Assembly: GCA_963169635.1 (NCBI GenBank)
Contig: CAUJDL010000069.1
Span: 1-47,507, forward strand
Origin: Bacteroidota bacterium
Lineage (GTDB): Bacteria > Bacteroidota > Bacteroidia > Chitinophagales > Chitinophagaceae
Reading direction: 5' to 3'
Length of the DNA: 47,507 bases
Below the pieces are notes generated by a model, which did not search any database, was not told where the DNA came from, and saw nothing but the letters and a program-made list of their open reading frames with translations. Shown in pieces: positions 36,644 to 45,321 of the stretch. The translations under genes were made by a program, and so were the position numbers. Positions within the stretch are counted from its first letter, which is position 1; the number at the start of each line of letters is the position of its first letter.

Positions 36644-37012
36644 TTATAATACTTCGGGAGCTAATGAAATAATTTTCATGTGTCCTTTATCACGTAATTC
36701 TCTGGCTACTGGGCCAAAAATACGTGTACCTCTTGGCTCATCTGAGTTGTTTAATAATACTACTGCATTATCATCGAAACGGATATATGAACCATCTTTA
36801 CGACGTAATTTATTTTTAGTACGTACTATAACTGCTTTAGAAATGGTACCTTTTTTAATACCACCTGCTGGTATAGCATCTTTAACAGTTACAACAATTT
36901 TATCTCCTATTTTGGCATAATCTTGTCCACTATTTCCTAATACTTTAATACAAAGTACTTCTTTTGCTCCACTGTTGTCTGCTACATTTAGCCTACTTTC
37001 TTGCTGAATCAT
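36644..37012 (-). CDS. rplN: 50S ribosomal protein L14
   Basis: 122 residues, normal length. [18 protein letters not shown] opens the protein, and [20 protein letters not shown] closes it. It sits at the 30S-50S interface. The 106-bp gap before it, after rpsQ, contains a two-part hairpin (ATCTTTT/AAAAGAT with CCC/GGG flanks, 37082-37113) and a small CCTTC/GAAGG hairpin (37026-37040). Confidence 0.97.
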   Translation of the reverse strand: MIQQESRLNVADNSGAKEVLCIKVLGNSGQDYAKIGDKIVVTVKDAIPAGGIKKGTISKAVIVRTKNKLRRKDGSYIRFDDNAVVLLNNSDEPRGTRIFGPVARELRDKGHMKIISLAPEVL

Positions 37013-37118
37013 TTTAGCCTCCCTTCCTTCATTAAGAAGGATTTTGTTTAATTTTAAAATATATATTTTATCAATTTATTACCCTTTATCTTTTATTTTG
37101 AAAAGATTTAGGGGGCTT

Positions 37119-37376
37119 TTATTTAGCTTTTTCTACTACTTCTACCAATCTCCAACGTTTAGTTTTACTAAGTGGTCTGGTTTCCATAATTTTAACTATA
37201 TCACCTATAGTACACTCATTTTTTTCGTCATGAGCATGGAATTTGGTAGTTTTTTTAACGAACTTACCATAAATAGGGTGTTTTACTTTTCTTTCTACAG
37301 CAACTGTAACAGTTTTTTCCATTTTATTGCTGGTAACAACACCAATTCTTGTTTTACGCAAATTTCTTTCAACCAT
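37119..37376 (-). CDS. rpsQ: 30S ribosomal protein S17
   Basis: 85 residues. [40 protein letters not shown] and [18 protein letters not shown] cover the whole OB-fold family. It is a primary 16S rRNA-binding protein. It follows rpmC by 62 bp. Confidence 0.97.
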   Translation of the reverse strand: MVERNLRKTRIGVVTSNKMEKTVTVAVERKVKHPIYGKFVKKTTKFHAHDEKNECTIGDIVKIMETRPLSKTKRWRLVEVVEKAK

Positions 37377-37438
37377 TGTTTAAGCTTTTAGCTTTATAGC
37401 TTTTTAGGGCTAAAAATTATTTTGATGATGTTGGTTAA

Positions 37439-37651
37439 TTAATTAACCAAGTTTCTTTTTTTTAATTCAGTTTTTAAACGTGCAATATCTTTTCTTAATC
37501 CACGAATTGTCATTGGATTTTCTAAAGGAGATATTGCATGAGCAAATTCTAACTTTTTTAAACGAAGTGAATCTTCATTAATACGAGCTTGTAAATCTGC
37601 TTCGCTGATATCTTTAATACTTTTATTAAAATCGAATTTCTTAGTTGCCAT
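37439..37651 (-). CDS. rpmC: 50S ribosomal protein L29
   Basis: 70 residues, predicted as two long helices. LRLKKLEFAHAISPLENPM followed by IRGLRKDIARLKTELKKR is the family core. It lies next to L23 near the exit tunnel. It begins 19 bp after rplP. Confidence 0.96.
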   Translation of the reverse strand: MATKKFDFNKSIKDISEADLQARINEDSLRLKKLEFAHAISPLENPMTIRGLRKDIARLKTELKKRNLVN

Positions 37652-37670
37652 AACACTATGTTATTTTATT

Positions 37671-38090
37671 TTAAGCTTGTAAATCTCTTCTTACTACAAA
37701 CTTTGTTTTTATTGGTAATTTTTGCGATGCTAAACTGATTGCTTCTTTAGCAACTGTTTCTGAAACACCATCTAATTCAAAGATGATACGACCTGGTTCT
37801 ACAACAGCAGCCCAAAATTCTGGATTACCTTTACCTTTACCCATTCTCACTTCTGCTGGTTTACGTGTAATAATTTTATCAGGAAAAACTCTAATCCACA
37901 CATTTCCTTCACGTTTCATAGCACGTGTCATACTTTGACGAGCAGCTTCTATTTGTCTGTTGGTTAACCAAACTGGTTCTAATGCTTTTAATGCATAAGA
38001 GCCAAAAGAAATAGAAGTACCACGTTTTGCCACTTCACGAATACGTCCTTTTTGTTGTTTTCTGTGTTTGCTCCTTTTTGGCTGTAACAT
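37671..38090 (-). CDS. rplP: 50S ribosomal protein L16
   Basis: 139 residues. [17 protein letters not shown] opens the protein, followed by [19 protein letters not shown] and [40 protein letters not shown] follows. It organises the A-site tRNA region of the 50S subunit. A 91-bp structured gap separates it from rpsC. Confidence 0.97.
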   Translation of the reverse strand: MLQPKRSKHRKQQKGRIREVAKRGTSISFGSYALKALEPVWLTNRQIEAARQSMTRAMKREGNVWIRVFPDKIITRKPAEVRMGKGKGNPEFWAAVVEPGRIIFELDGVSETVAKEAISLASQKLPIKTKFVVRRDLQA

Positions 38091-38133
38091 TTCTTAATTT
38101 ATTTGATAATTTTTTAAAATGTTGATAATTGAT

Positions 38134-38168
38134 TTATGTTGTAGGTAAAATAATATTGTACAACATAA
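38134..38168 (-). promoter_or_regulatory. Stem-loop in the rpsC-rplP spacer
   Basis: TTATGTTGTA (38134-38143) / TACAACATAA (38159-38168) is a perfect 10-bp stem with a 15-nt loop, 43 nt before rplP in the transcript. No T-tract follows on the minus strand, so it is not a simple terminator; RNA processing or translational control are possible. Confidence 0.5.
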
Positions 38169-38181
38169 GTTTTATCATTTT

Positions 38182-38931
38182 TTAATTTCTACCTCTTCTT
38201 TCTCCTCTTCTATCATTTCCTCCTTTACGATCTCTATCACCACCACCACTTCTTCTTTCTTCATTTTTTCCTCCAATAAAGTTTGGATTTAAATCACGTT
38301 TGCCTAATACTTCACCTTTACAAATCCATACTTTAATACCTATTTTGCCATATACTGTTTGTGCAAATACATTAGCATAATCTATATCCATACGAAATGT
38401 ATGTAATGGAGTACGACCTTGTTTAAATTCTTCGCTACGTGCAATTTCTGCACCACCTAAACGGCCACCTAATTTTACTTTTATTCCTTCTGCACCCATA
38501 CGAAGTGTAGAAGCAATAGCCATTTTAGTAGCTCTTTTAAAGTTGATACGATTTTCAATTTGTCTTGCAATAGTATCTGCAACAATTTGAGCATCTAATT
38601 CAGGACGACGAATTTCTAAGATGTTAATTTGTACATCTTCTTTACCAGTAAGCTTTTTTAATTCTTCTTTAATTCTATCTACTTCGCCACCGCCTTTGCC
38701 TATAATAATTCCTGGCTTACTTGTATGTATGGTAACAATTAGTTTACCAAGTGTACGTTCAATAACTATGCGGGCTATACCGCCTTTGCTAATACGTGCA
38801 TTAAGGTAAGTACGGATTTTATTATCCTCGATTAATTTTCCAGCATAATCTTTTTTATTGCCGTACCAATTACTCTCCCATCCGCGGATGATACCTAACC
38901 TGTTGCCAATTGGATTTGCTTTCTGACCCAT
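38182..38931 (-). CDS. rpsC: 30S ribosomal protein S3
   Basis: 249 residues. The N-domain starts [18 protein letters not shown]; the KH domain has [16 protein letters not shown]; the C-domain has [23 protein letters not shown] (here [19 protein letters not shown]). A 30-residue Arg/Gly/Asp-rich tail after about residue 218 exceeds the E. coli protein. It lines the mRNA entry site. It follows rplV by 36 bp that include a small CCGAT/ATCGG hairpin (38953-38966). Confidence 0.97.
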   Translation of the reverse strand: MGQKANPIGNRLGIIRGWESNWYGNKKDYAGKLIEDNKIRTYLNARISKGGIARIVIERTLGKLIVTIHTSKPGIIIGKGGGEVDRIKEELKKLTGKEDVQINILEIRRPELDAQIVADTIARQIENRINFKRATKMAIASTLRMGAEGIKVKLGGRLGGAEIARSEEFKQGRTPLHTFRMDIDYANVFAQTVYGKIGIKVWICKGEVLGKRDLNPNFIGGKNEERRSGGGDRDRKGGNDRRGERRGRN

Positions 38932-38967
38932 AGTATTTTTTTAAATTTCTATCCGATTATTATCGGG

Positions 38968-39312
38968 TTATTTTTTTGTGTCAACAATGATTGTTACGTG
39001 ATTACTACGTTTTCTTACTCTATATCCACGACCTTGTGGAGCTGGTCTCATTCTTTTAATTGTACGACCACCATCTACAAAAACAGTTTTAACTACTAAG
39101 TTATTATCTGCTGCACTTGACCCACTGTTTTTTTGCTCCCAATTATTAATAGCACTCTTTAACAATTTTGCTAAAGGTGTGGCATTGTGTTGAGGGTGAA
39201 ATTCTAGAATAGCCAAAGCTTTCTCTACTTCCATTCCTCTAATAACATCAGCCAATAAACGCATTTTGCGTGGACCGGTTGGATAGTTTTTTAATTTAGC
39301 TACTGCTTCCAT
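38968..39312 (-). CDS. rplV: 50S ribosomal protein L22
   Basis: 114 residues. [19 protein letters not shown] starts the fold. The exit-tunnel hairpin is in [20 protein letters not shown], and [10 protein letters not shown] ends it. It follows rpsS by 85 bp, in which no clear structure was seen. Confidence 0.97.
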   Translation of the reverse strand: MEAVAKLKNYPTGPRKMRLLADVIRGMEVEKALAILEFHPQHNATPLAKLLKSAINNWEQKNSGSSAADNNLVVKTVFVDGGRTIKRMRPAPQGRGYRVRKRSNHVTIIVDTKK

Positions 39313-39397
39313 TTTATTGTTTAATTACGAATATTGAGTGGTAGATTTTATGTATTATTTTTCTTTTCTCAGTATTCTAAAATTATTAATCTATTTA

Positions 39398-39667
39398 TTA
39401 TTGTTTGCTTCCTGAATGTGCTTTAAAGTGTCTGGTTGGTGCAAATTCTCCTAATTTATGACCTACCATAAACTCTGTTACATATACAGGTATAAACTTA
39501 TTGCCATTGTGTACTGCAAAAGTGTGTCCTACAAAGTCTGGTGTAATTGTACTACGACGACTCCAAGTTTTGATAACACTTTTTTTAGTTTTTCCTTCGT
39601 TTATGCTAAGTACTTTATTCTCTACATTAGCATCTACATAAGGACCTTTTTTAATTGAACGAGCCAT
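39398..39667 (-). CDS. rpsS: 30S ribosomal protein S19
   Basis: 89 residues. [38 protein letters not shown] and [18 protein letters not shown] are the conserved segments. It contacts the 30S head and A-site tRNA and pairs with S13, whose gene is not in this window. It follows rplB by 66 bp. Confidence 0.97.
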   Translation of the reverse strand: MARSIKKGPYVDANVENKVLSINEGKTKKSVIKTWSRRSTITPDFVGHTFAVHNGNKFIPVYVTEFMVGHKLGEFAPTRHFKAHSGSKQ

Positions 39668-39733
39668 AATTGATTATTATTTTTAGTTTATTCTTTCCTT
39701 ATTTAGTTAGGAAATATTTTAACTTTTAAAAAT

Positions 39734-40573
39734 TTATTTTGCTATTTTTTTACCATCACGGCGTTGGATAATTAATTTATCGCTACCTTTTCCTTTTGTT
39801 CTTGTTTTTTCTCCTTTAGCATATTTACCAGTTCTGCTACGTGGATGACCACCTGAAGCTCTACCTTCACCACCACCCATTGGGTGATCTACAGGGTTCA
39901 TAGCTACACCTCTAACTCTTGGACGAATACCTCTCCATCTGTTAGCACCAGCTTTACCTATTGTTTGAAGACTGTGGTCGCTATTAGATACAACACCTAC
40001 AGTAGCAAAACAGTTAATTAATACTTTTCTTAATTCGCCACTTGGCATTTTTAGTACAGCATATTTTTCTTCTTTACCTGCTAATTGAGCTGATGAACCT
40101 GCACTTCTTACTAATTTACCACCTTGGCCTGGTTGCATTTCAATGTTATGAATCATAGTACCTAATGGCATATTTTTCATTTGAAGTGTATTACCAATTT
40201 CTGGTGCTACTGCTTCGCCACTAGTTACTTTTGCTCCTACTTGTAAGCCTTGTGGTGCTATAATATATCTTTTTTCTCCATCAGTATAAGTTACTAATGC
40301 TATAAATGCTGTACGGTTTGGATCGTATTCAATTGATTGTACAGTAGCTTCTACACCATACTTATTACGTTTAAAATCTATAATACGATAGTGTATTTTA
40401 TGGCCACCACCAATATATCTCATTGTACGACGACCTTGAGCATTACGACCACCAGATTTTTTAACAGGTTCTAATAAACTTTTTTCTGGTTTATTAGTTG
40501 TTACTTCTGCATAAGCATTACCAATTTTCCAGCGTGTGCCTGCGGTCATTGGTTTATATTTCTTTAATGCCAT
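39734..40573 (-). CDS. rplB: 50S ribosomal protein L2
   Basis: 279 residues. [20 protein letters not shown] begins the N-domain. The central OB fold is followed by the peptidyl-transferase-proximal segment [20 protein letters not shown] with its conserved His, then a basic tail. It is needed for subunit joining and peptidyl transfer. It is preceded by 45 bp with an AACGAA/TTCGTT hairpin (40589-40609). Confidence 0.97.
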   Translation of the reverse strand: MALKKYKPMTAGTRWKIGNAYAEVTTNKPEKSLLEPVKKSGGRNAQGRRTMRYIGGGHKIHYRIIDFKRNKYGVEATVQSIEYDPNRTAFIALVTYTDGEKRYIIAPQGLQVGAKVTSGEAVAPEIGNTLQMKNMPLGTMIHNIEMQPGQGGKLVRSAGSSAQLAGKEEKYAVLKMPSGELRKVLINCFATVGVVSNSDHSLQTIGKAGANRWRGIRPRVRGVAMNPVDHPMGGGEGRASGGHPRSRTGKYAKGEKTRTKGKGSDKLIIQRRDGKKIAK

Positions 40574-40618
40574 ATTTTATTTTTTTACAACGAATTTTTC
40601 AGCTTCGTTAACTATAAT

Positions 40619-40918
40619 TTAAATGTTTTCGTATAAATCTATTGTTTCACCTTCTGCTACTGTTACAAAAGCTTTTTTATAAGAAGATTTTTTTCCTTCA
40701 ATAAATCCATCTTTTGTGTAGCGAGTTTTATTTTTACCAGGAGCTACAGCAGTATTTACATCTGTTACTGTTACTCCATAAAATTGTTCAACAGCTTTTT
40801 TAATTTCAAGCTTGTTGGCTCTTTTATTTACTCTAAAAGCATATCTACGCAATTTTTCTTGCTGTTTATTTGCTTTTTCGGTTAAAATTGGTTTTACTAA
40901 TACTTCTGTTAGTTTCAT
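40619..40918 (-). CDS. rplW: 50S ribosomal protein L23
   Basis: 99 residues. VLVKPILTEKANKQQEKL starts the fold; RYAFRVNKRANKLEIKKAVE and VNTAVAPGKNKTRYTKDGF follow. It is the exit-site docking protein for trigger factor and SRP. It follows rplD by 38 bp. Confidence 0.97.
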   Translation of the reverse strand: MKLTEVLVKPILTEKANKQQEKLRRYAFRVNKRANKLEIKKAVEQFYGVTVTDVNTAVAPGKNKTRYTKDGFIEGKKSSYKKAFVTVAEGETIDLYENI

Positions 40919-40956
40919 TTCTTTCTATTTGAAATATTCAAAATTTAGCTTATTAA

Positions 40957-41592
40957 TTAAGCAACTACTGTTTCATTGTCTGCAAAAATCTTTGCTGCAT
41001 TTTCTGTAAATACTAATACATCTGCATTTAAGATATCATAAGTATTAATATCTACTAATAAAGAACTTGCTACATTAGGTATATTACGTGTACTTAAATA
41101 CACATTATCATTATACTCTGGTAAAACAATAATTGATTTTTTATTAGCTACATTTATTGCACTCATTACATCTGCAACTTGTTTTGTTTTAGGTGCATCT
41201 AATGTAATATCTTCTATAACTACAATAGCATTATCTTTTGCTTTATAGCTTAATGCCGAAATTTTAGCTAAGTCTTTTACTTTACGATTTAACTTAATGT
41301 TATAACCATGAGGTTTAGGACCAAATATTGTACCACCACCTTTGTATAAAGGGTTACGAATATTACCTTTACGGCTACCACCAGTACCTTTTTGTTTATG
41401 TAATTTTCTGCTAGCACCTTTTACTTCTGCACGGGTTTTTACTTTATGTGTTCCCTGACGTTGAGCAGATAAATATTGTTTTACAGCTAAATAAATTACA
41501 TGGTCATTAGGTTCTATACCAAAAATATCTTCTGGTAATTCTACTGTTCTTCCTGTTTTTTGACCTTTTATATTTAAAACATCTATTTGCAT
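40957..41592 (-). CDS. rplD: 50S ribosomal protein L4
   Basis: 211 residues. The exit-tunnel loop is in AEVKGASRKLHKQKGTGGSR and GGTIFGPKPHGYNIKLN. In E. coli L4 also represses its own operon through the S10 leader; here the only long leader-like spacer is rpsJ-rplC, so a similar role for L4 or L3 is possible but unproven. It begins 21 bp after rplC. Confidence 0.97.
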   Translation of the reverse strand: MQIDVLNIKGQKTGRTVELPEDIFGIEPNDHVIYLAVKQYLSAQRQGTHKVKTRAEVKGASRKLHKQKGTGGSRKGNIRNPLYKGGGTIFGPKPHGYNIKLNRKVKDLAKISALSYKAKDNAIVVIEDITLDAPKTKQVADVMSAINVANKKSIIVLPEYNDNVYLSTRNIPNVASSLLVDINTYDILNADVLVFTENAAKIFADNETVVA

Positions 41593-41613
41593 TGTTCAAT
41601 TATTATAGAGTGA

Positions 41614-42231
41614 TTATTTCTGAATTAAAACTATTGAGTTATTGTGTCCTGGAATAGAACCACTAATTAAGATATAGTTTTTTTCAGGGAAAATTTTTAA
41701 CACTTTCAAACCTTTTGTTTTTACTCTGTCGCCACCCATACGGCCTGCCATTCTCATACCTTTAAATACTCTTGAAGGATAAGAAGAACCACCAATAGAG
41801 CCTGGAGCTCTTTGACGATCATGCTGACCATGAGAAGCTTCGCCTACACCAGAAAAGCCATGGCGTTTTACAACACCTTGAAAACCCTTTCCTTTAGTAG
41901 TACCTACTACATCTACTTTTTCGCCTTCTTGAAATATTTCAACAGTAACTGTTTCGCCAACATTTGCTGTTATAGTGTAATCACGAAATTCTTTGGTAAA
42001 TTGTTTAGCCGGAGTATTGGCTTTTGCAAAGTGATTGATTTCAGCTTTAGTAGCATGCTTTTCTTTTTTATCGCCTACTGCTAACTGAACTGCATTGTAA
42101 CCATCTGTTTCAATGGTTTTAATTTGTGTAACCACATTAGGAGCTACCTCAATAATTGTACAAGCTGTTTGTTTGCCATCAGGGGCAAAAATGCTTGTCA
42201 TCCCAAGTTTTTTTCCTATAATTCCTTTCAT
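41614..42231 (-). CDS. rplC: 50S ribosomal protein L3
   Basis: 205 residues from the ATG at 42231. I rejected the in-frame ATG at 42288 because the family starts at [15 protein letters not shown] and the 19 extra residues resemble no L3. The tip loop near the peptidyl transferase centre is in [13 protein letters not shown] (here [19 protein letters not shown]), then [20 protein letters not shown]. It is one of the first proteins in 50S assembly. A GCGG/CCGC hairpin (42238-42252) ends 6 nt before the start codon and may cover the ribosome binding site. Confidence 0.96.
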   Translation of the reverse strand: MKGIIGKKLGMTSIFAPDGKQTACTIIEVAPNVVTQIKTIETDGYNAVQLAVGDKKEKHATKAEINHFAKANTPAKQFTKEFRDYTITANVGETVTVEIFQEGEKVDVVGTTKGKGFQGVVKRHGFSGVGEASHGQHDRQRAPGSIGGSSYPSRVFKGMRMAGRMGGDRVKTKGLKVLKIFPEKNYILISGSIPGHNNSIVLIQK

Positions 42232-42237
42232 CTTTTT

Positions 42238-42424
42238 GCGGTTTGTGCCCGCTGAGGTTTTGAAGGACATTATGCTGATGAAGTGCATAATTCAATCCTT
42301 GTTTGCTACTGACCTTTTCTGTTGTTTTCATATTATTTATGAATAGAAGTACCAGTAGTAAACAAACCTCGAAGGGCTTGTTTATATTTTAATCATCCTT
42401 ATTCTATAAAATTGAATTAGGATG
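42238..42424 (-). promoter_or_regulatory. Structured leader in the rpsJ-rplC spacer (three stem-loops)
   Basis: In minus-strand order: CATCCTAATTC/GAATAAGGATG (42394-42424, 11 bp, one mismatch); TAAACAAGCC/GGTTTGTTTA (42359-42384, 10 bp with one G-T pair, loop CTTCGA); GCGG/CCGC (42238-42252), next to the rplC start. None is followed by a T-tract. The 290-nt gap is far longer than any other in this cluster and has no recognisable ORF or -7 box. This looks like a cis-regulatory or processing region; the binding partner is unknown. Confidence 0.55.
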
Positions 42425-42521
42425 GGTTATTTATTTTTTCAGAGCTCTTTTCTTCTTTACTATTAAAGAATTGAGAGATGAATATTTTTTTAAGAACTAT
42501 CCGTTTAAAACGGGTTGGCTT

Positions 42522-42827
42522 TTATGCCTTAATTTCTACCTCTACACCAGAAGGTAAATCTAATTTACTTAAAGCATCTACTGTGCTTGAAGTTGATGTA
42601 TATATATCCAATAAACGCTTATGAGTGCATAATTGGAATTGCTCACGACTTTTTTTGTTTACGTGTGGTGAACGTAAAACTGTAAATATTTTTTTGTGTG
42701 TAGGCAAAGGAATAGGACCAGTTACTACAGCACCTGTGCTACGTACAGTTTTCACAATTCTTTCAGCAGATTTATCTACTAAATTGTGATCGTAGCTTTG
42801 TAATTTTATTCTTATTCTCTGAGACAT
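42522..42827 (-). CDS. rpsJ: 30S ribosomal protein S10
   Basis: 101 residues. [40 protein letters not shown] and [16 protein letters not shown] cover the family. It works in the 30S head and, as NusE, in antitermination. It is the first gene of the cluster and has its own promoter. rpsL, rpsG and fusA, which commonly precede rpsJ in this phylum, are absent. Confidence 0.97.
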   Translation of the reverse strand: MSQRIRIKLQSYDHNLVDKSAERIVKTVRSTGAVVTGPIPLPTHKKIFTVLRSPHVNKKSREQFQLCTHKRLLDIYTSTSSTVDALSKLDLPSGVEVEIKA

Positions 42828-42856
42828 AATCTTTGACCAATTTTCCGTTGGGGTTG

Positions 42857-42888
42857 CAAAGGTAGGGGCTTTGTTATTAAACTGCCAA
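42857..42888 (-). promoter_or_regulatory. Promoter of the S10-spc operon
   Basis: On the minus strand TTG (42886-42888), a 21-bp spacer and TACCTTTG (42857-42864) match the Bacteroidota consensus TTG-N17-23-TAnnTTTG. The -7 box ends 29 bp before the rpsJ ATG. This is the only well-formed promoter found upstream of the 22-gene cluster. Confidence 0.75.
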
Positions 42889-43000
42889 GTTTTTTTATAT
42901 TTATTTTAAAATAAAATTGGTTTTATAGCTTAAACTAAATTATACCACTGATTTTCAAAGATTGACTAACTATATTAAACATGGCAATGGTAAAAACAAA

Positions 43001-43040
43001 AACTGCTTTGTATTTCTTTAATAAATGATACAAAGCAGTT
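43001..43040 (-). terminator. Terminator after the DUF6580-like gene
   Basis: Perfect 13-bp stem AACTGCTTTGTAT (43001-43013) / ATACAAAGCAGTT (43028-43040) with a 14-nt loop, followed on the minus strand by TTTGTTTTTACC. It separates the manA region from the S10 promoter. Confidence 0.9.
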
Positions 43041-43094
43041 CAAAAAGGTAATTATTGACCTATAAAAAATTACAAGTCATTATATTTCAACTTA

Positions 43095-43655
43095 TTACTC
43101 TAAAACTAATTTAGTATTAGCTTTTAATATATAATTATATCCTGCAATAATTAAAGGTAAAAATATGGCTGTAGAAATTAACTCATTACGATAAAAAGGT
43201 AATGCTAACTCATAACAAAGCATTAAACCATTAAAATCTTTTGCATACATAGTACTTGCATACCAAACACTAAAATTAGATAATAAAAAGAAAATAGTAG
43301 AAGCTGCAAATGCTCCAAAACCCATTGATAGATAGCTTTTACCTTTTACTGCCCAACCTATTAATACACTAAGCATTAATAAGCTATAATTTACTAATTG
43401 ACCTTTATAAAAACCTGAGAAAGTAAATAAATCAACTCTGTATAAAATTTCTATTATAACATCGCTTACTATTAATGCAGCCAAAGGCATGATAAAAGCA
43501 TATTTTTTATTATGAATACTCATACCTGCAAATAATGCAATGGCAATGATTGGTGAAAAACCACTTAAACCTAATACAGGTGCACAAATTAATTTTACAA
43601 TCACTGTTAAAGCTATTAAAGCAATAGTAAATATTACTAAACGACTATTTTTCAT
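43095..43655 (-). CDS. Membrane protein, DUF6580-like
   Basis: 186 residues from the ATG at 43655, with about five to six predicted helices. GLSGFSPIIAIALFAGMSI followed by KKYAFIMPLAALIVSDVIIE resembles DUF6580 proteins of Bacteroidota, distantly like ECF-type substrate-binding components; the substrate is unknown. A 15-residue longer start at 43700 was rejected because a perfect promoter (43671-43701) lies inside it. It lies 81 bp after manA and has its own promoter and terminator, so it is a separate transcription unit. Confidence 0.8.
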   Translation of the reverse strand: MKNSRLVIFTIALIALTVIVKLICAPVLGLSGFSPIIAIALFAGMSIHNKKYAFIMPLAALIVSDVIIEILYRVDLFTFSGFYKGQLVNYSLLMLSVLIGWAVKGKSYLSMGFGAFAASTIFFLLSNFSVWYASTMYAKDFNGLMLCYELALPFYRNELISTAIFLPLIIAGYNYILKANTKLVLE

Positions 43656-43670
43656 CTTTATAAATTTTGG

Positions 43671-43701
43671 CAAAAATAAGTAAACTAAAGTTTGTTTCAA
43701 A
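43671..43701 (-). promoter_or_regulatory. Promoter of the DUF6580-like gene
   Basis: On the minus strand TTTG (43698-43701), 19 bp, then TATTTTTG (43671-43678) is an exact match to the Bacteroidota consensus. The -7 box ends 15 bp before the ATG at 43655, so the 5' leader is very short. Confidence 0.75.
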
Positions 43702-43736
43702 TAGGTTTTATTACTAAAAAAGAAAACAAATGATGA

Positions 43737-44939
43737 TTAAATAGGTACAAATGCTTTAAATAAGATAGTATTTCCTGTGCTTGTAAAACCATAATGAGTA
43801 TTGGCTGCAATACCAAAAGCCTCTCCTTTTTTTATCACACAATTTTCTTTATCCTTTATAATTACAGCACCTTCCATTACAAAAAATATTTCAAATGAAG
43901 TAGCTAAAGCATTATACTCTTTACCTGCATTAAGCTCTATAGTACTGATAGCAAAATCATTGACAGGGCAGGGATATTTTTTTTCTTCAGCAATTTTTTC
44001 AGAATAAATAATTGTAGGATTTATAGGTTCAAATAAAGTATGTAACATTAGTTCATTAATATCAATATACTTAGGAGTTAATCCACCTCTTAAAACGTTA
44101 TCACTATTTGCCATTAATTCTATATTCTGACCTTCTAAATATGCATGTAACACACCTGCTTTTTGAAAAATAGCTTCTCCTTTTTGTAATTGCACTAAAT
44201 TTAAAAGATAAATAGAAAAAATACCTCTGTCAATATCTGTTAATGTTGTAGTATTATTATACCATTTTGCAATCCACCATTCAAGATGATTTTTAGTTAA
44301 TTGATGTTGCTTTTTTTGATTAATTGCTTTTACAACTAATGGAGTTAAAATTGTATTTACCTGCTCTTGAGGCATTTCCATTAAGGTTTGATATAACCCT
44401 TTATAACCCTCTTTTTTAAACAGTGGTAAAAAAATATTTAGCTCAGCATTTTCTGTTAAAATATTTTCAATAGCTAATTTATTTTTAAACCCATGTAACA
44501 ACCAAAACTCACCTAAAGCAATCATCATTTCTGGTTTATGATTTTGATCTTTATAATTTCTATTAGGTGCATTAATTGGTATGCCTTTTTGCTCTTCTAG
44601 TAAAAAGCCTTTTACAGCTTCTTCTTTTGTAGGATGTACCTGAATGCTCAGCATATCTTTAATATCTAACACTTTAAATAAATATGGTATACCTTTAAAC
44701 AATTGATAAACTTCATCGCCTAAATATCTACTCGGATTTTGTAAGATTAAATCATTTAAAGAAATATTTTTATCTACCACTTCTGTAGGTGCTGCATTAT
44801 GAGTACCTAACCAATATTCTGCAAAAGGCTTATTGGCTGTATTGTCTATTTTTAATAAAGAAGGAATAAAATGATAACCTCCCCAAGCATAATGTTGTAC
44901 TTTACCTTTTAGTTTAAAAATTTTATCTGTTAATTGCAT
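43737..44939 (-). CDS. manA: Mannose-6-phosphate isomerase, class I
   Basis: 400 residues from the ATG at 44939. A zinc enzyme interconverting mannose-6-phosphate and fructose-6-phosphate. QVHPTKEEAV has the zinc His, NHKPEMMIAL the zinc Glu, and AGVLHAYLEGQNIELMANSD the later His and active-site segment, followed by RGGLTPKYIDINEL. A cupin-like C-terminal part ends the protein. The 17-codon longer reading frame to 44990 was rejected: it starts at a non-ATG codon, lies inside yraN and aligns with nothing. It probably feeds mannose-derived sugars for envelope glycans. Confidence 0.94.
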   Translation of the reverse strand: MQLTDKIFKLKGKVQHYAWGGYHFIPSLLKIDNTANKPFAEYWLGTHNAAPTEVVDKNISLNDLILQNPSRYLGDEVYQLFKGIPYLFKVLDIKDMLSIQVHPTKEEAVKGFLLEEQKGIPINAPNRNYKDQNHKPEMMIALGEFWLLHGFKNKLAIENILTENAELNIFLPLFKKEGYKGLYQTLMEMPQEQVNTILTPLVVKAINQKKQHQLTKNHLEWWIAKWYNNTTTLTDIDRGIFSIYLLNLVQLQKGEAIFQKAGVLHAYLEGQNIELMANSDNVLRGGLTPKYIDINELMLHTLFEPINPTIIYSEKIAEEKKYPCPVNDFAISTIELNAGKEYNALATSFEIFFVMEGAVIIKDKENCVIKKGEAFGIAANTHYGFTSTGNTILFKAFVPI

Positions 44940-44958
44940 TGAAATTTTTTTATGCTTT

Positions 44959-45318
44959 ATGAATTTAGGCAATAAAAATACAGGAAACAAAGGAGAAGAT
45001 TTAGCAACAAATTGGTTAATTAAAAATGGCTATGATATTATAGTTAGAAACTATCGTTATAAACATAGTGAAGTAGATATTATTGCTAGTAAAAATGATA
45101 CTTTACATTTTGTAGAAGTAAAAACCAGAACTAATCAGCAATTTGGCTTACCAGAAGAAAGTATTGATGAACGTAAAATGAATGCACTTAAAAAAGCTGC
45201 AGCTGCATATTTAGAAATAAATCCTCAATGGAAATTTTTACAATTTGATGTAATGGCTATTACCTTAATTAAAAACAAAGAGCCTGAATTTTTCTTTATT
45301 GAAGATGTATTTTTTTAA
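44959..45318 (+). CDS. yraN: YraN family (UPF0102) predicted nuclease
   Basis: 119 residues with the PD-(D/E)XK-like core of UPF0102: GNKGEDLATNWLIKNGYDII, then SEVDIIASKNDTLHFVEVKTR carrying the D...E-x-K signature. The cellular role is not settled; Holliday-junction or transformation-related functions have been suggested for the family. The start is only 19 bp from the divergent manA ATG, so each promoter must lie in the other's coding region or in this tiny gap. It converges with tadA with 3 bp between the stops. Confidence 0.92.
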   Translation: MNLGNKNTGNKGEDLATNWLIKNGYDIIVRNYRYKHSEVDIIASKNDTLHFVEVKTRTNQQFGLPEESIDERKMNALKKAAAAYLEINPQWKFLQFDVMAITLIKNKEPEFFFIEDVFF

Positions 45319-45321
45319 TGA

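Noticed and set aside
42232..42288. N-terminal extension of L3 from the ATG at 42288
   Set aside because: The family begins at the ATG at 42231; the extension overlaps a hairpin next to that start and has no L3-like residues.
43656..43700. Longer DUF6580 protein sharing FLPKFIK with ManA as a targeting signal
   Set aside because: The shared residues are translated promoter DNA; a complete TTTG-N19-TATTTTTG promoter lies there.
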